A stretch of DNA of 64,000 bases, taken from assembly GCF_025837095.1 (NCBI RefSeq), contig NZ_CP107551.1, positions 2,784,668-2,848,667 on the forward strand, read 5' to 3'. The notes under the pieces were generated by a model. It searched no databases. It was not told where the DNA came from and worked only from the letters and a program-made list of their open reading frames with translations. Source of the DNA: Rhodococcus sp. Z13. GTDB taxonomy: Bacteria; Actinomycetota; Actinomycetes; Mycobacteriales; Mycobacteriaceae. Position 1 is the first letter of the stretch, and every line of letters begins with the position of its first letter. The translations under genes and the position numbers were made by a program. Below are positions 43,797-54,036 of this stretch, piece by piece.

Positions 43797-44692
43797 CGGT
43801 CGTCCTCCTCCCGGCGCTGACCGCGGTGCGCGACCACGCGCAGCACGAACAGCACGGCGAACGCGATGAGCAGCAGCACCACCGACACGGCGGCGGCGTT
43901 GACGGACCGGTCGATCTCGATCTGCTGCTGGATGTACTGCGAGGCGACCTGCGTCCGGTAGGGGATGTTGCCGCCGATGAGCACGATCGATCCGTACTCG
44001 CCGATGGCGCGGGCGAACGCCAGGCCGGTTCCGGACAGGATCGCCGGGGCCAGTACCGGCAGCACGACGCGGCGGAAGATCGTGACGTTGCCGGCGCCGA
44101 GGGAGGCGGCGGCCTCCTCGACCTCGTGGTCGGTCTCGATCAGCACGGGCTGCACCGACCGCACCACGAACGGCAGGGTCACGAACGCGAGGGCGATCCC
44201 GAGGCCGAAGGTGGTGGCGTTGAGCTGCACCCCGATCGGGCTCTGCGGTCCGTAGAGCGAGAGCAGCACGATGCTCGCGACGATGGTGGGCAGCGCGAAC
44301 GGCAGGTCGATCAGGGCGTTGACGACCTTCTTGCCGGGGAACTCGTCGCGCACGAGCACCCACGCGATGAGGGTGCCCATGACGGCGTTGATCGCCGCGA
44401 CGACGAGCGAGACCAGGACGGTGATCCGCAGGGTCGCCAGGGCGGCGGGGGCGGTGACCGCGTTCCAGAAGCCGGCGGGGCCGTCGGACACCGAGTGCAC
44501 GGCCAGCGCCGCCAACGGCAGCAGCACGATCACGCTCAGCCACAGGGTGGCGATGCCGATGCCCAGCGGCCCCACGGCGCCGGAGAAGATCCGGCGGCGT
44601 GGGCGGCGACGGTCGGGGATGCGACGCGGGACCGCGGACCCGGGAGCGGTGGCTCCCCGGTCCGCGGTGTCCTCGGAGACGGTCACGCTCAT
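43793..44692 (-). CDS. cysT: Sulfate ABC transporter permease CysT
   Basis: This is a 299-residue permease. It has a long basic N-terminal tail (RRIPDRRRPRRRIF), then membrane helices beginning GIGIATLWLSVIVLLPLAALAV. The EAA loop is in EVEEAAASLGAGNVTIFRRVVLP, followed by FARAIGEYGSIVLIGGNIP, the CysT hallmark. It lies 4 bp downstream of subI and overlaps cysW. Confidence 0.94.
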   Translation of the reverse strand: MSVTVSEDTADRGATAPGSAVPRRIPDRRRPRRRIFSGAVGPLGIGIATLWLSVIVLLPLAALAVHSVSDGPAGFWNAVTAPAALATLRITVLVSLVVAAINAVMGTLIAWVLVRDEFPGKKVVNALIDLPFALPTIVASIVLLSLYGPQSPIGVQLNATTFGLGIALAFVTLPFVVRSVQPVLIETDHEVEEAAASLGAGNVTIFRRVVLPVLAPAILSGTGLAFARAIGEYGSIVLIGGNIPYRTQVASQYIQQQIEIDRSVNAAAVSVVLLLIAFAVLFVLRVVAHRGQRREEDDR

Positions 44693-44696
44693 GGTC

Positions 44697-45725
44697 CTAC
44701 TTCGTGGCGTTGTCGTAGATCACCGCGATGGTGCCGGTGCCGTCCGCGAACAGTTCCTCGTTCACGGTGTCCCAGCCGCCGAGATCGGCGACGGTCCACA
44801 GCTTCTCCGGCTGCGGGAACTCGGCGGCGAACTCCTCGGCAACGGCCGGGTCGACGGGCCGGAAACCGGCCTCGGCCCACAGGCGCTGCGCCTCGGGGGT
44901 GTACAGGAAGTCGTTGAACGCCTGCGCGACCTCGGCGTCCTGCGCGTTCTTCAGCACCGCCGCCGGATTCTCGATCTTGAAGGTGGCGGGCGGGGTGACG
45001 TGCTCGACGGGATCGCCGTTGCGTTCGATGAACAGCGCCTCGTTCTCGTAGCTCAGCAGCACGTCGCCGGTGCCCTGCAGGAAGGTCTCGGTGGCCTCGC
45101 GGCCCGACTTCGGCTGCACCTTCACGTGCTCGGTGACCAGCTCGGTGACGTAGTCGATGCCGGCCTGCGGGTCGGCGCCGCCGTTGCTCTTCGCCGCGTA
45201 CGGTGCGAGCAGGTTCCACTTCGCCGAGCCGGAGCTGAACGGATTGGGGGTGACGACCTCGACGCCGGGCTGCAGCAGGTCGTCCCAGTCCCGGATGTTC
45301 TTCGGGTTGCCCTCGCGGACGACGATGGTCACGACGGACCCGAAGGGGATCCCGTTGTAGGCGTTGGCGTTCCAGTCCTCGTCGACGAGTCCGGCGTCGA
45401 CGAGACGGGTGATGTCGGGTTCGACGGAGAAGTTGACGAAGTTGGCCTCGGCACCGTCGCGGACCTTGCGGGACTGGTCGCCGGAGGCGCCGTAGGACTG
45501 CTGGAAGGCGACGTCCTCCCCGGCCTCGGTCTCCTGGAAGGCGGGGATGACGAGGTCGAAACCGACCTTCGGCACGGCGTAGGCGTAGAGGTTGACCGTC
45601 CCGCCGGAGCCGTCGGCACCGGCCTCGGAGCCGACGGTGTCGCTGGAACCACCCGAGCACGCGGTCAGTGCGGTGACGGCTACGGCGGCGACCGCGGCGG
45701 CGAGGAATCTGGAACGTGTGAACAT
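44697..45725 (-). CDS. subI: Sulfate-binding lipoprotein SubI (Sbp)
   Basis: This is a 342-residue lipoprotein that delivers sulfate to CysTWA. The signal peptide ends with lipobox LTAC (Cys23). The mature part has the sulfate-binding landmarks FQQSYGASGDQSRKVRDG, FVNFSVEPDITRLVDAG, VTPNPFSSGSAKWNLLAPY and FLQGTGDVLLSYENEA. ATG 45725 has AGGAAGG upstream. It is preceded by a 25-codon leader ORF ending Cys-Cys-Arg at 45871-45948, suggesting control by cysteine supply like the nirA operon. Confidence 0.95.
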   Translation of the reverse strand: MFTRSRFLAAAVAAVAVTALTACSGGSSDTVGSEAGADGSGGTVNLYAYAVPKVGFDLVIPAFQETEAGEDVAFQQSYGASGDQSRKVRDGAEANFVNFSVEPDITRLVDAGLVDEDWNANAYNGIPFGSVVTIVVREGNPKNIRDWDDLLQPGVEVVTPNPFSSGSAKWNLLAPYAAKSNGGADPQAGIDYVTELVTEHVKVQPKSGREATETFLQGTGDVLLSYENEALFIERNGDPVEHVTPPATFKIENPAAVLKNAQDAEVAQAFNDFLYTPEAQRLWAEAGFRPVDPAVAEEFAAEFPQPEKLWTVADLGGWDTVNEELFADGTGTIAVIYDNATK

Positions 45726-45870
45726 GGCGCGAGCCTTCCTGAGGGGCTGATTCAGGGATGGAATGCGAACCGGCCCACGGCTGTGTCCGGAGGACTGTCC
45801 CGGGGAGGGGCCCGAATTCGCGAAGGCGGCACCGGCGGAGGGCCGGACGACACCGCGGAGAAAGAAGGAT

Positions 45871-45948
45871 TCAGCGACAACAGTCGATGTCGGCGACCGA
45901 CGGCATGCCGACAGCGATCAACGCCAGCTCGTGGCGGATTCGAGGCAT
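45871..45948 (-). CDS. Cys-Cys-containing leader peptide of the subI-cysTWA operon
   Basis: This is a 25-codon ORF, MPRIRHELALIAVGMPSVAD then IDCCR and stop, 145 nt upstream of subI on the same strand. Two consecutive Cys codons just before the stop make it a natural sensor of Cys-tRNA, and it resembles the leader before nirA in having basic and hydrophobic codons first and cysteines last. A possible -10 TAATCT lies about 23 nt upstream of its ATG. CCTTC directly after the stop can pair with GAAGG in the subI ribosome site. No homology search could be made. Confidence 0.6.
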   Translation of the reverse strand: MPRIRHELALIAVGMPSVADIDCCR

Positions 45949-46061
45949 CGCGGTCGCGGACACGCGCCGAGATTAGCAGAGGTTCCGGTTCGCCCGAAAT
46001 CGGCGGGAGCGGCAGGGCGGGCCCGTCGCGGGCAGTTTTCACCGGGCGACGAGCGGGGTGA

Positions 46062-46139
46062 TCACCGGGTGACGAGCCAGGCGACGACGACGATGAGCAG
46101 CAGCGCGACGAGCGCCAGGGTCACGCGCGAACGCGGCAT
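46062..46139 (-). CDS. 25-residue single-helix membrane peptide
   Basis: This ORF starts at ATG 46139, one base after the stop of the gene at 46141-46347. It encodes MPRSRVTLALVALLLIVVVA then WLVTR: positive ends around one membrane helix of about 17 residues. The tight link to the upstream membrane protein argues for a real product. Too short to assign. Confidence 0.5.
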   Translation of the reverse strand: MPRSRVTLALVALLLIVVVAWLVTR

Positions 46140-46140
46140 G

Positions 46141-46347
46141 TCAGCAGTCCTCCGTCCTGTCGGCAGGTGAGTCGTCCTCGCCCCGCCCGACCAATGCGAA
46201 GGCGACGGCCATCGCTCTGTCGAGCAACCAGGCGATTCCCGCGCAGGCCGGCACCAGTACCACCATCACCAGCGCGACCTGGGGAACGAAGGACAGGCCG
46301 GCGAGCCACAGCTCGAATCCGTCCCACCACGATGCCACCCGATCCAT
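46141..46347 (-). CDS. Small membrane protein (Rv2401A-like)
   Basis: This is a 68-residue protein, ATG 46347 behind GGGAG. It has an amphipathic N-terminus (MDRVASWWDGFELWLAGLSF), a central helix (VPQVALVMVVLVPACAGIAWLL) and an acidic tail (GRGEDDSPADRTEDC). A small conserved membrane protein lies at the same place, between subI and the GH15 gene, in M. tuberculosis. Divergent from the GH15 gene. Function unknown. Confidence 0.7.
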   Translation of the reverse strand: MDRVASWWDGFELWLAGLSFVPQVALVMVVLVPACAGIAWLLDRAMAVAFALVGRGEDDSPADRTEDC

Positions 46348-46413
46348 CTCCCTTACCCTATCGGCTTCGCGATCCCGGCTGCGAACCGCCCGGTACGAAG
46401 CGATCATGGACGG

Positions 46414-48354
46414 ATGGACCCCGTCGCATCGCACCTGTCGAGAACTCCGTTCCGCCGTAGCCCGTTCCCACCCATCGACGACTACGCGTTCCTGTCGGAC
46501 TGCGAGACGACCTGCCTGATCGCCCGCGACGGCACCGTGGAGTGGATGTGCGTGCCCCGGCCCGACTCCCCGAGCGTGTTCGGGGCGCTGCTGGACCGCA
46601 GCGCCGGGCACTTCCGTCTGTCCCCGCACGACCGCACCGTCCCCGCGGCACGCCGCTACCTTCCCGGCGGGGTCGTGCTCGAGACGACCTGGCAGACGGA
46701 CACCGGCTGGATGATCGTGCGCGACGCCCTGGTCATGGCGCCCTGGTACGACGTCGACGAGCGGTCCACGAACCATCGGCGCACGCCCTCGGACTGGGAG
46801 GCCGAGCACATGCTGTTGCGCACGGTGCGGTGCGTGAACGGCACGGTGGACCTGTACGTGACGTGCGAGCCGGCCTTCGACTACCACCGCGGCCGCACCG
46901 AGTGGCGCTACACCGGCAAGGTCTACGAAGAGGCCACCGCCTACTGCCGCAACGCCCCCGACCAGCACCCGGCGCTGCGGATCACCACGGACCTGCGGCT
47001 GGGGATCGAGGACCGCGAGGTGCGCGCCCGCCGCCGGTTGCACAAGGGCGACGTAGCGTTCGTCGCCTTGTCCTGGGGGGATCGGCCGATGCCGCGCACC
47101 TTCGAGGAGGCCGCCGCCAAGATGACCTCCACGCAGGACTTCTGGCGCGAGTGGATCACCACGGGGCACTTCCCCGACCATCCCTGGCGCACCTACCTGC
47201 AACGCAGCGCCCTGACCCTCAAGGGCCTGACCTACAGCCCGACCGGGGCGCTGCTCGCCGCGTCGACGACCTCGCTGCCCGAGACCCCGGGTGGGGAACG
47301 GAACTGGGACTACCGCTACGCCTGGGTGCGCGACTCGACGTTCGCCCTGTGGGGTCTGTACACGCTGGGCTTCGATCGTGAGGCCGACGACTTCTTCTCG
47401 TTCATCCTCGACGTCTCCCGCAGTGAGGACGGGGTCAAGCGGCCGCTGCAGGTGATGTACGGGGTGGGCGGCGAACGTGAACTGCCCGAGGCGACCCTCG
47501 ACCATCTCAGCGGCTACGACGGCGCCACCCCCGTGCGCATCGGCAACGACGCCTTCCACCAGCGGCAGCACGACATCTGGGGCACGCTCCTCGACTCGGT
47601 GTACCTGCACGTGAAGTCGCGCGGGCACATCCCGCAGACCCTGTTGTCGACGCTGCGGCGGCAGGTGGAGGAGGCCGCCACGCACTGGAAGGAACCGGAC
47701 CGGGGCATCTGGGAGGTGCGCGGCGAGCCGCAGCACTTCGTGTCGTCGAAGGTCATGTGCTGGGTGGCGCTCGACCGCGGCGCGAAACTCGCCGAACTGC
47801 AGGGCCGCCCCGACTACGCCCGCCGGTGGTCCGCGATCGCCGACGAGATCAAGGCCGACATCCTCGAACACGGGGTCGACGAGCGCGGGGTGTTCACCCA
47901 GCGCTACGGGCATCCCTCCCTCGACGCCTCCGCCCTGCTGATCCCGCTGCTGCGCTTCCTGCCGGCGGACGATCCGCGGGTGCGGGCCACGGTCCTGGCG
48001 ATCGCCGACGAGCTCACCGAGGACGGCCTGGTGCTGCGTTACCGCGTGGAGACCACCGACGACGGCCTGTCCGGCAAGGAGGGCGCGTTCACCATCTGCT
48101 CGTTCTGGCTGGTGTCGGCGCTCGTCGAGATCGGGGAGGTCGACCGCGCGGCGGCGCTGTGCCAGCACCTGCTGGACTACGCGAGCCCGCTGAAGCTGTA
48201 CGCCGAGGAGATCGACCCGGAGACGGGCCGGCATCTCGGCAACTTCCCGCAGGCGTTCACCCATCTGGCGCTGATCAACGCCGTGGTGCACGTCATCCGG
48301 GCCGAACGCGACATCACCGCGGGCGACTTCCGGCCCGCGCACCACGGGCCGTGA
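46414..48354 (+). CDS. Glycoside hydrolase family 15 protein, probable trehalase
   Basis: This is a 646-residue cytosolic enzyme (no signal peptide). It has an N-terminal beta-sandwich (IDDYAFLSDCETTCLIARDGTVEWMCVPRPDSPSVF in segments) and a C-terminal (alpha/alpha)6 barrel. The GH15 signatures are ERNWDYRYAWVRDSTFALWGL, with DRGIWEVRGEPQHFVSSKVMCW carrying one catalytic Glu and EEGAFTICSFW-like KEGAFTICSFWLVSAL, LYAEEIDP the other. The mycobacterial orthologue (Rv2402/MSMEG_4535 type) is a trehalase needing phosphate and Mg2+, so trehalose is the preferred substrate by synteny and similarity. Confidence 0.88.
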   Translation: MDPVASHLSRTPFRRSPFPPIDDYAFLSDCETTCLIARDGTVEWMCVPRPDSPSVFGALLDRSAGHFRLSPHDRTVPAARRYLPGGVVLETTWQTDTGWMIVRDALVMAPWYDVDERSTNHRRTPSDWEAEHMLLRTVRCVNGTVDLYVTCEPAFDYHRGRTEWRYTGKVYEEATAYCRNAPDQHPALRITTDLRLGIEDREVRARRRLHKGDVAFVALSWGDRPMPRTFEEAAAKMTSTQDFWREWITTGHFPDHPWRTYLQRSALTLKGLTYSPTGALLAASTTSLPETPGGERNWDYRYAWVRDSTFALWGLYTLGFDREADDFFSFILDVSRSEDGVKRPLQVMYGVGGERELPEATLDHLSGYDGATPVRIGNDAFHQRQHDIWGTLLDSVYLHVKSRGHIPQTLLSTLRRQVEEAATHWKEPDRGIWEVRGEPQHFVSSKVMCWVALDRGAKLAELQGRPDYARRWSAIADEIKADILEHGVDERGVFTQRYGHPSLDASALLIPLLRFLPADDPRVRATVLAIADELTEDGLVLRYRVETTDDGLSGKEGAFTICSFWLVSALVEIGEVDRAAALCQHLLDYASPLKLYAEEIDPETGRHLGNFPQAFTHLALINAVVHVIRAERDITAGDFRPAHHGP

Positions 48355-48360
48355 TCGGCG

Positions 48361-49344
48361 TCAGGCGCCGCCGACCGTCTCGAGCTGCGGCCGGATCGCG
48401 TCGAGGGCGTAGCCGATCGACAGCGACGACGGGGTGTTGAACGCGACCACGGTGGGATAATCGACGACGGCGAGGCCCCCGCCGGTCACGGCGGGCAGCA
48501 GGTCGAAGCCGGGCAGGGCCATCAGGTCCTGCTCGGTACCGCCGTTGGGAAGGATCACCAACAGGTCGGCGGCCAGCGCGTCGACGCGTTCGGGGGCGAG
48601 CATCACGCGGCCGAAGGGCTTGCCCTCCCCCTCCGCGACGAGTTCCGGCGGCATGACCATGCCGAGCTGCGAGAACAGCAGCGCGGCACCGTCGTCCGGG
48701 TTCGCGACGACGACGAACTGCTGGTCGCTCATGAGGTACTGGGCGAGCACAGCGGTGCGGCCCTCGAGACCGGGCAGCGCGGCCTCCTCGATGTCGGCGT
48801 TGCGATCGGCGATGATCCCCTCGGCCTCGTCGGTGCGGCCGAAGATCTCGCCGAGCACCCGCACCTGCTCGTCCCAGCGGTCGACGCCGGTCTCGCCGAG
48901 CGGACCGACGGTCGGGGCGACCTGCGAGATCCGGTCGTAGACGCCCTGCGAGGTGATCTGCCACGCGCCGAGCACGAGGTCCGGTTCGAGCGCGGCGATC
49001 TCCTCGACGGGCATCTGTCCCGCCTCGATGGCCGGGCCGAGCGCCACGGCGTCGGGGTCGACGTCGGTCTGCCACGGATAGAGACCGCGGTCGTCGCCGT
49101 AGGAGCCGGCGCTGTAGTAGCCCACGGGCTGGATTCCGAGTTCGAGCAGCGCGTCGAGCCACTGGCTGGACGTCGCGACGATCCGTTCGGGAGTGCCCTC
49201 GATCGTCGTCGTGCCGTAGGAGTGCTCCACGGTGACGGCCTCACCGCTGGTGGCGGACGCCTCCTCGGTGTCGCCGGAGCAGGCGGTGAGGGCGGGAACC
49301 GCGAGCAGGACGAGTGCGCACGCGGACAGCAGGGCTCGACGCAT
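48361..49344 (-). CDS. Iron-siderophore ABC transporter substrate-binding lipoprotein (FecB/FhuD type)
   Basis: This is a 327-residue lipoprotein with lipobox LTAC (Cys22). The mature part has the class III binding-protein layout: TTTIEGTPERIVATSSQWLDALLELGIQPVGY at the N-terminal lobe, LEPDLVLGAWQIT, and VVAFNTPSSLSIGYALDAIRPQL at the end, with a long connecting helix. It should bind a ferric siderophore; no permease gene is adjacent. An IdeR/DtxR-type iron box lies 15 bp upstream of its ATG, so it should be induced by iron starvation. Confidence 0.87.
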   Translation of the reverse strand: MRRALLSACALVLLAVPALTACSGDTEEASATSGEAVTVEHSYGTTTIEGTPERIVATSSQWLDALLELGIQPVGYYSAGSYGDDRGLYPWQTDVDPDAVALGPAIEAGQMPVEEIAALEPDLVLGAWQITSQGVYDRISQVAPTVGPLGETGVDRWDEQVRVLGEIFGRTDEAEGIIADRNADIEEAALPGLEGRTAVLAQYLMSDQQFVVVANPDDGAALLFSQLGMVMPPELVAEGEGKPFGRVMLAPERVDALAADLLVILPNGGTEQDLMALPGFDLLPAVTGGGLAVVDYPTVVAFNTPSSLSIGYALDAIRPQLETVGGA

Positions 49345-49358
49345 GGGCGACCTCCGTG

Positions 49359-49377
49359 TCAGGTGAGGCTCACCTTA
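49359..49377 (-). promoter_or_regulatory. IdeR/DtxR-type iron box
   Basis: TCAGGTGAGGCTCACCTTA matches the consensus TTAGGTTAGGCTAACCTAA at 15 of 19 positions and is nearly palindromic. It lies just upstream of the siderophore-binding lipoprotein gene, where bound repressor would block transcription. Confidence 0.8.
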
Positions 49378-49441
49378 ACGCCCGGGCGCAGTTCGTGGGG
49401 CCCGCTCGGGATCGATCACAATCGGCGGAAGCGGACGTCAC

Positions 49442-50374
49442 TCAACGAAAGCGCGACAGCAGGCTCTCGGCCTGCTCGGCGATGTCCCGGATCACCTCAC
49501 CGGCGGGCCGTTCGGACCGCACCAGCCCCGCGGCCTCCCCGGCGTAGACGACGCCGATCTCGGGGTCATCGCCCGTGTACGCCGCGGCAAGGGTGTCCTC
49601 GTCGGCGCCGCGACCGTGCCATTCCTCGGTGAACGCGTTGCGCAGGGCCCGGCCACCCCAGCGAGCGGGCCAGGGCTGGTGCCGGGCCTTGTCGAAGACG
49701 TCGGTGTAGACGGTGTCGGCGCTGCCCGCGGCGACGAGCCGGCCGCGCGCATAGTCGGGGCCGACGGTCTCCGGGCTGGCCAGCAGCGCGGTGCCGACGA
49801 AGGCGCCCGCGCCACCGGCGGCGAGCACCGCGGCCAGGCCGCGGCCGGAGGCGATGCCCCCGGCGGCGAGCACCGGCAGGGAGGTCGACTCGAGGACCTC
49901 CTGCAGCAGCGGCAGGGTCCCGATCCGGCCGGTGTGGCCACCGGCCTCGTGGCCCTGGGCGACGACGGCGTCGACCCCCGCGGCCTCGGCGATCCGCAGG
50001 TCCTCGATGGTGTTGATCTGCGAGATCGCCAGCGACCCGGCGTCGTGCACGCGCGGCACGTAGGGCGCCGGATCGCCGAAGGACAGCGACACCACGCGGG
50101 GCCGGTGCGCGAGCACCGCGGTGAGCAGGCTGTCGTCGGTGTCCAGCGACCAGGTCATGAGCCCGAAGCCGAGCAGCCCCCCGCCGATCTCCCGGGCGGT
50201 GCGGACCTCCCCCTCGATCCACTCGGGGGTGTTGTAACGTGCCGCGCCGATCAGGCCGAGGCCACCGGCGCGGGTGACCTCCCCGGCGAGGCGTCCACCG
50301 GCGCGGCCACCCATGGGCGCACCCAGGAGGGGAACGGAGATTCCGAGTTCACGGGTGAGCCAGGTGTCGAGCAC
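49442..50374 (-). CDS. FMN-dependent nitronate monooxygenase-like oxidoreductase
   Basis: This is an about 310-residue TIM-barrel flavoprotein of the NMO/2-nitropropane dioxygenase family. Landmarks are PLLGAPMGGRAGGRLAGEV, GVDAVVAQGHEAGGHTGR (catalytic His region) and LAAGGIASGRGLAAVLAAGGAGAFVGTALL (FMN phosphate loop). GGAAGG directly abuts ATG 50380, so GTG 50374, 6 nt from it, is the more likely start. Substrate (nitroalkane or an alternative such as an enoyl reductase step) is not decided. Monocistronic. Confidence 0.85.
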   Translation of the reverse strand: MLDTWLTRELGISVPLLGAPMGGRAGGRLAGEVTRAGGLGLIGAARYNTPEWIEGEVRTAREIGGGLLGFGLMTWSLDTDDSLLTAVLAHRPRVVSLSFGDPAPYVPRVHDAGSLAISQINTIEDLRIAEAAGVDAVVAQGHEAGGHTGRIGTLPLLQEVLESTSLPVLAAGGIASGRGLAAVLAAGGAGAFVGTALLASPETVGPDYARGRLVAAGSADTVYTDVFDKARHQPWPARWGGRALRNAFTEEWHGRGADEDTLAAAYTGDDPEIGVVYAGEAAGLVRSERPAGEVIRDIAEQAESLLSRFR

Positions 50375-50422
50375 ACGCATCCTTCCGGTGGGCGCCACGA
50401 CCGGGGATCGGTCGGTGGGCGG

Positions 50423-52264
<1,842 letters not shown>

Positions 52265-52369
52265 GTCGTGCTCCTGACTCGGACTCGGCAGCGGTCTCGA
52301 AGACCACGGTCACCTCGAAGGATATCCAAGTCGCACGGCGCCCGGCATTCCGGCCGGGGCCGTCCCCGT

Positions 52370-52375
52370 TAAGCT
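52370..52375 (+). promoter_or_regulatory. -10 element, leaderless promoter of the PemK/MazF-like gene
   Basis: TAAGCT ends 8 nt before GTG 52384 with no ribosome site between, so the mRNA probably starts at the GTG. Confidence 0.4.
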
Positions 52376-52383
52376 CGTTTCCC

Positions 52384-53055
52384 GTGGCTGGCACATGGAA
52401 GAAGTTGGGCAGGCAGCTGGGGCGCTTCGCGGTCGAACAGGGCCCGAAGATCTATCAGCAGTTGCAGCAGTCGGGGGCCCTGGACAAGGCACGCGCCGCA
52501 CTGAACGGCGCCGCGCCCGGCCCCGCCCCGAGCCCGGCCTCCGAGAAGCCGCGCTCGTCCGATGAACCGCGCTCGTCCCAGAAGCCGCGCTCGTCGAAGC
52601 CGTCCGACGCCGCTCCGCGTCCCGGTGGCACCAAGCGGCCGACACCGGGGCGCCCGGTGGCCTCGCGCACGACTCCCACCGGGGACCGCGCCCGCCGCCT
52701 CGAGTACTCCCCCGATCTGGACGGCCGCGCCGATCCCGGCGAGATCGTGTGGACCTGGGTCGCCTACGAGGAGGACCCCTCCCAGGGCAAGGACCGCCCG
52801 GTGATCGTGGTGGGCCGCGACGATTCGACCCTGCTCGGGCTGATGCTGTCGTCGAACAGCGAGCGCGAGGGCCAGCGCGGCTGGCTCGGGATCGGCTCCG
52901 GGCCGTGGGACTCGGCGAACCGGCCGAGCTGGGTGCGGCTCGACCGCGTCCTCGACGTTCCCGAGGACGGGATCCGCCGGGAGGGCGCGATCGTTCCGCG
53001 GGACCGTTTCGATCGGATCGCCGCGCGCCTGCGCGACGACTACGGCTGGAGCTGA
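52384..53055 (+). CDS. PemK/MazF-fold protein with long N-terminal extension (Rv2405-like)
   Basis: This is a 223-residue protein. Residues 1-40 are basic and helical (WKKLGRQLGRFAVEQG). Residues 50-100 are low-complexity with three PRSS repeats (KPRSSDEPRSSQKPRSSKP). Residues about 105-220 are a PemK/MazF barrel: DPGEIVWTWVAYEEDPSQGKDRPVIVVGRD, then WVRLDRVLDVPEDGIRREGAIV and a closing helix. MazF-type toxins cut mRNA, with GEI/WxxxF and RP(V/I) as key elements. No antitoxin gene is adjacent and the family is conserved and syntenic in mycobacteria, so a housekeeping role is more likely than a toxin. Confidence 0.8.
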   Translation: MAGTWKKLGRQLGRFAVEQGPKIYQQLQQSGALDKARAALNGAAPGPAPSPASEKPRSSDEPRSSQKPRSSKPSDAAPRPGGTKRPTPGRPVASRTTPTGDRARRLEYSPDLDGRADPGEIVWTWVAYEEDPSQGKDRPVIVVGRDDSTLLGLMLSSNSEREGQRGWLGIGSGPWDSANRPSWVRLDRVLDVPEDGIRREGAIVPRDRFDRIAARLRDDYGWS

Positions 53056-53096
53056 GACACCTCCCCGATCGGAACGACCCGTGCGGGACGCCCCGA

Positions 53097-53918
53097 TCAG
53101 GACGGCCGCAGGCCCTCGCGGCGGCCGAACAGGAAGGTGTAGACGAGCGCGCCGAGGGCGCCGCCGATGAGCGGGAACACGATGAACGCCCACACCTGCC
53201 CGAGTGCACCGTCCTGATAGAAGGCGACGGCGAGGCTGCGGGCCGGGTTGACCGAGGTGTTGTCGATCGGGATCGAGATCAGGTGGATCACCGCCAGGGT
53301 GAAGCCGATCGCGATGCCGGCGATGGGTGCATCGGCGATCTGGTCGGTCGCGCCGAGCACCACGAACACCAGCACCGCGGTGAGCAGGACCTCGACGACG
53401 ATCATGGCACCGATGCCGTAGCCGTTCTGGAGCACCCCGCCGAGCGGGCCGTGCACGGCCGAGGGGCTGTGGGCGCCCCAGCCGTTGGCGCCGAGCCCGT
53501 CGGCGGCGCGGTCGTAACTCGGCAGCGACGACGCCACCGCGTAGAGCGTCAGACCGGCGAGCAGGCCGCCGACTACCTGCGCGATCCAGTAGCCCACGGC
53601 CCGCACCGGGGTGACGTGGCCGACGACGAGCTGCCCGAGCGTCACCGCCGGATTCACGTGGCAGCCGGAGATCGGGCCGATGGTGTAGACGAGGAACAGC
53701 AGGGTCAGGCCGAACGCCAGCGCGACACCGAGCTGGCCGACGTAGGTGCCGGCGAACACCGCGGTACCCACCGCGGAGAACACCAGCAGGAACGTCCCGA
53801 TGGCTTCCGCCACGTACTTGCGGAGGTCGGAGAACTCACCCGGGTCACGGATTTCCAGGGACGTCTCGCGCGCGAGATCTTCGTCGAGTCGGGATTCGGG
53901 ATCGCGCTGGGGTTCCAT
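53097..53918 (-). CDS. aqpZ: MIP family aquaporin (AqpZ-like)
   Basis: This is a 273-residue channel of six membrane helices and two NPA half-helices: ISGCHVNPAVTLGQ and SIPIDNTSVNPARSLAVAF. The second closely follows E. coli AqpZ (NTSVNPARS), with the selectivity-filter Arg. It has a 34-residue charged N-terminal extension (MEPQRDPESRLDEDLARE) not found in E. coli. Water is the likely substrate; the Cys for Gly/His neighbour in the first NPA loop is a small difference. ATG 53918 follows GAGGTG. Monocistronic. Confidence 0.9.
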   Translation of the reverse strand: MEPQRDPESRLDEDLARETSLEIRDPGEFSDLRKYVAEAIGTFLLVFSAVGTAVFAGTYVGQLGVALAFGLTLLFLVYTIGPISGCHVNPAVTLGQLVVGHVTPVRAVGYWIAQVVGGLLAGLTLYAVASSLPSYDRAADGLGANGWGAHSPSAVHGPLGGVLQNGYGIGAMIVVEVLLTAVLVFVVLGATDQIADAPIAGIAIGFTLAVIHLISIPIDNTSVNPARSLAVAFYQDGALGQVWAFIVFPLIGGALGALVYTFLFGRREGLRPS

Positions 53919-54036
53919 GGGTCACCTCGATCATCGCGGCCCCGTCGGAGGCCGGGACCTGGTGGACGAACACTGCGAATCGATGTACCGCTACGGCGGA
54001 TTCCGGATCGGCACCCGGAATTCGCTGTGACGGAGA

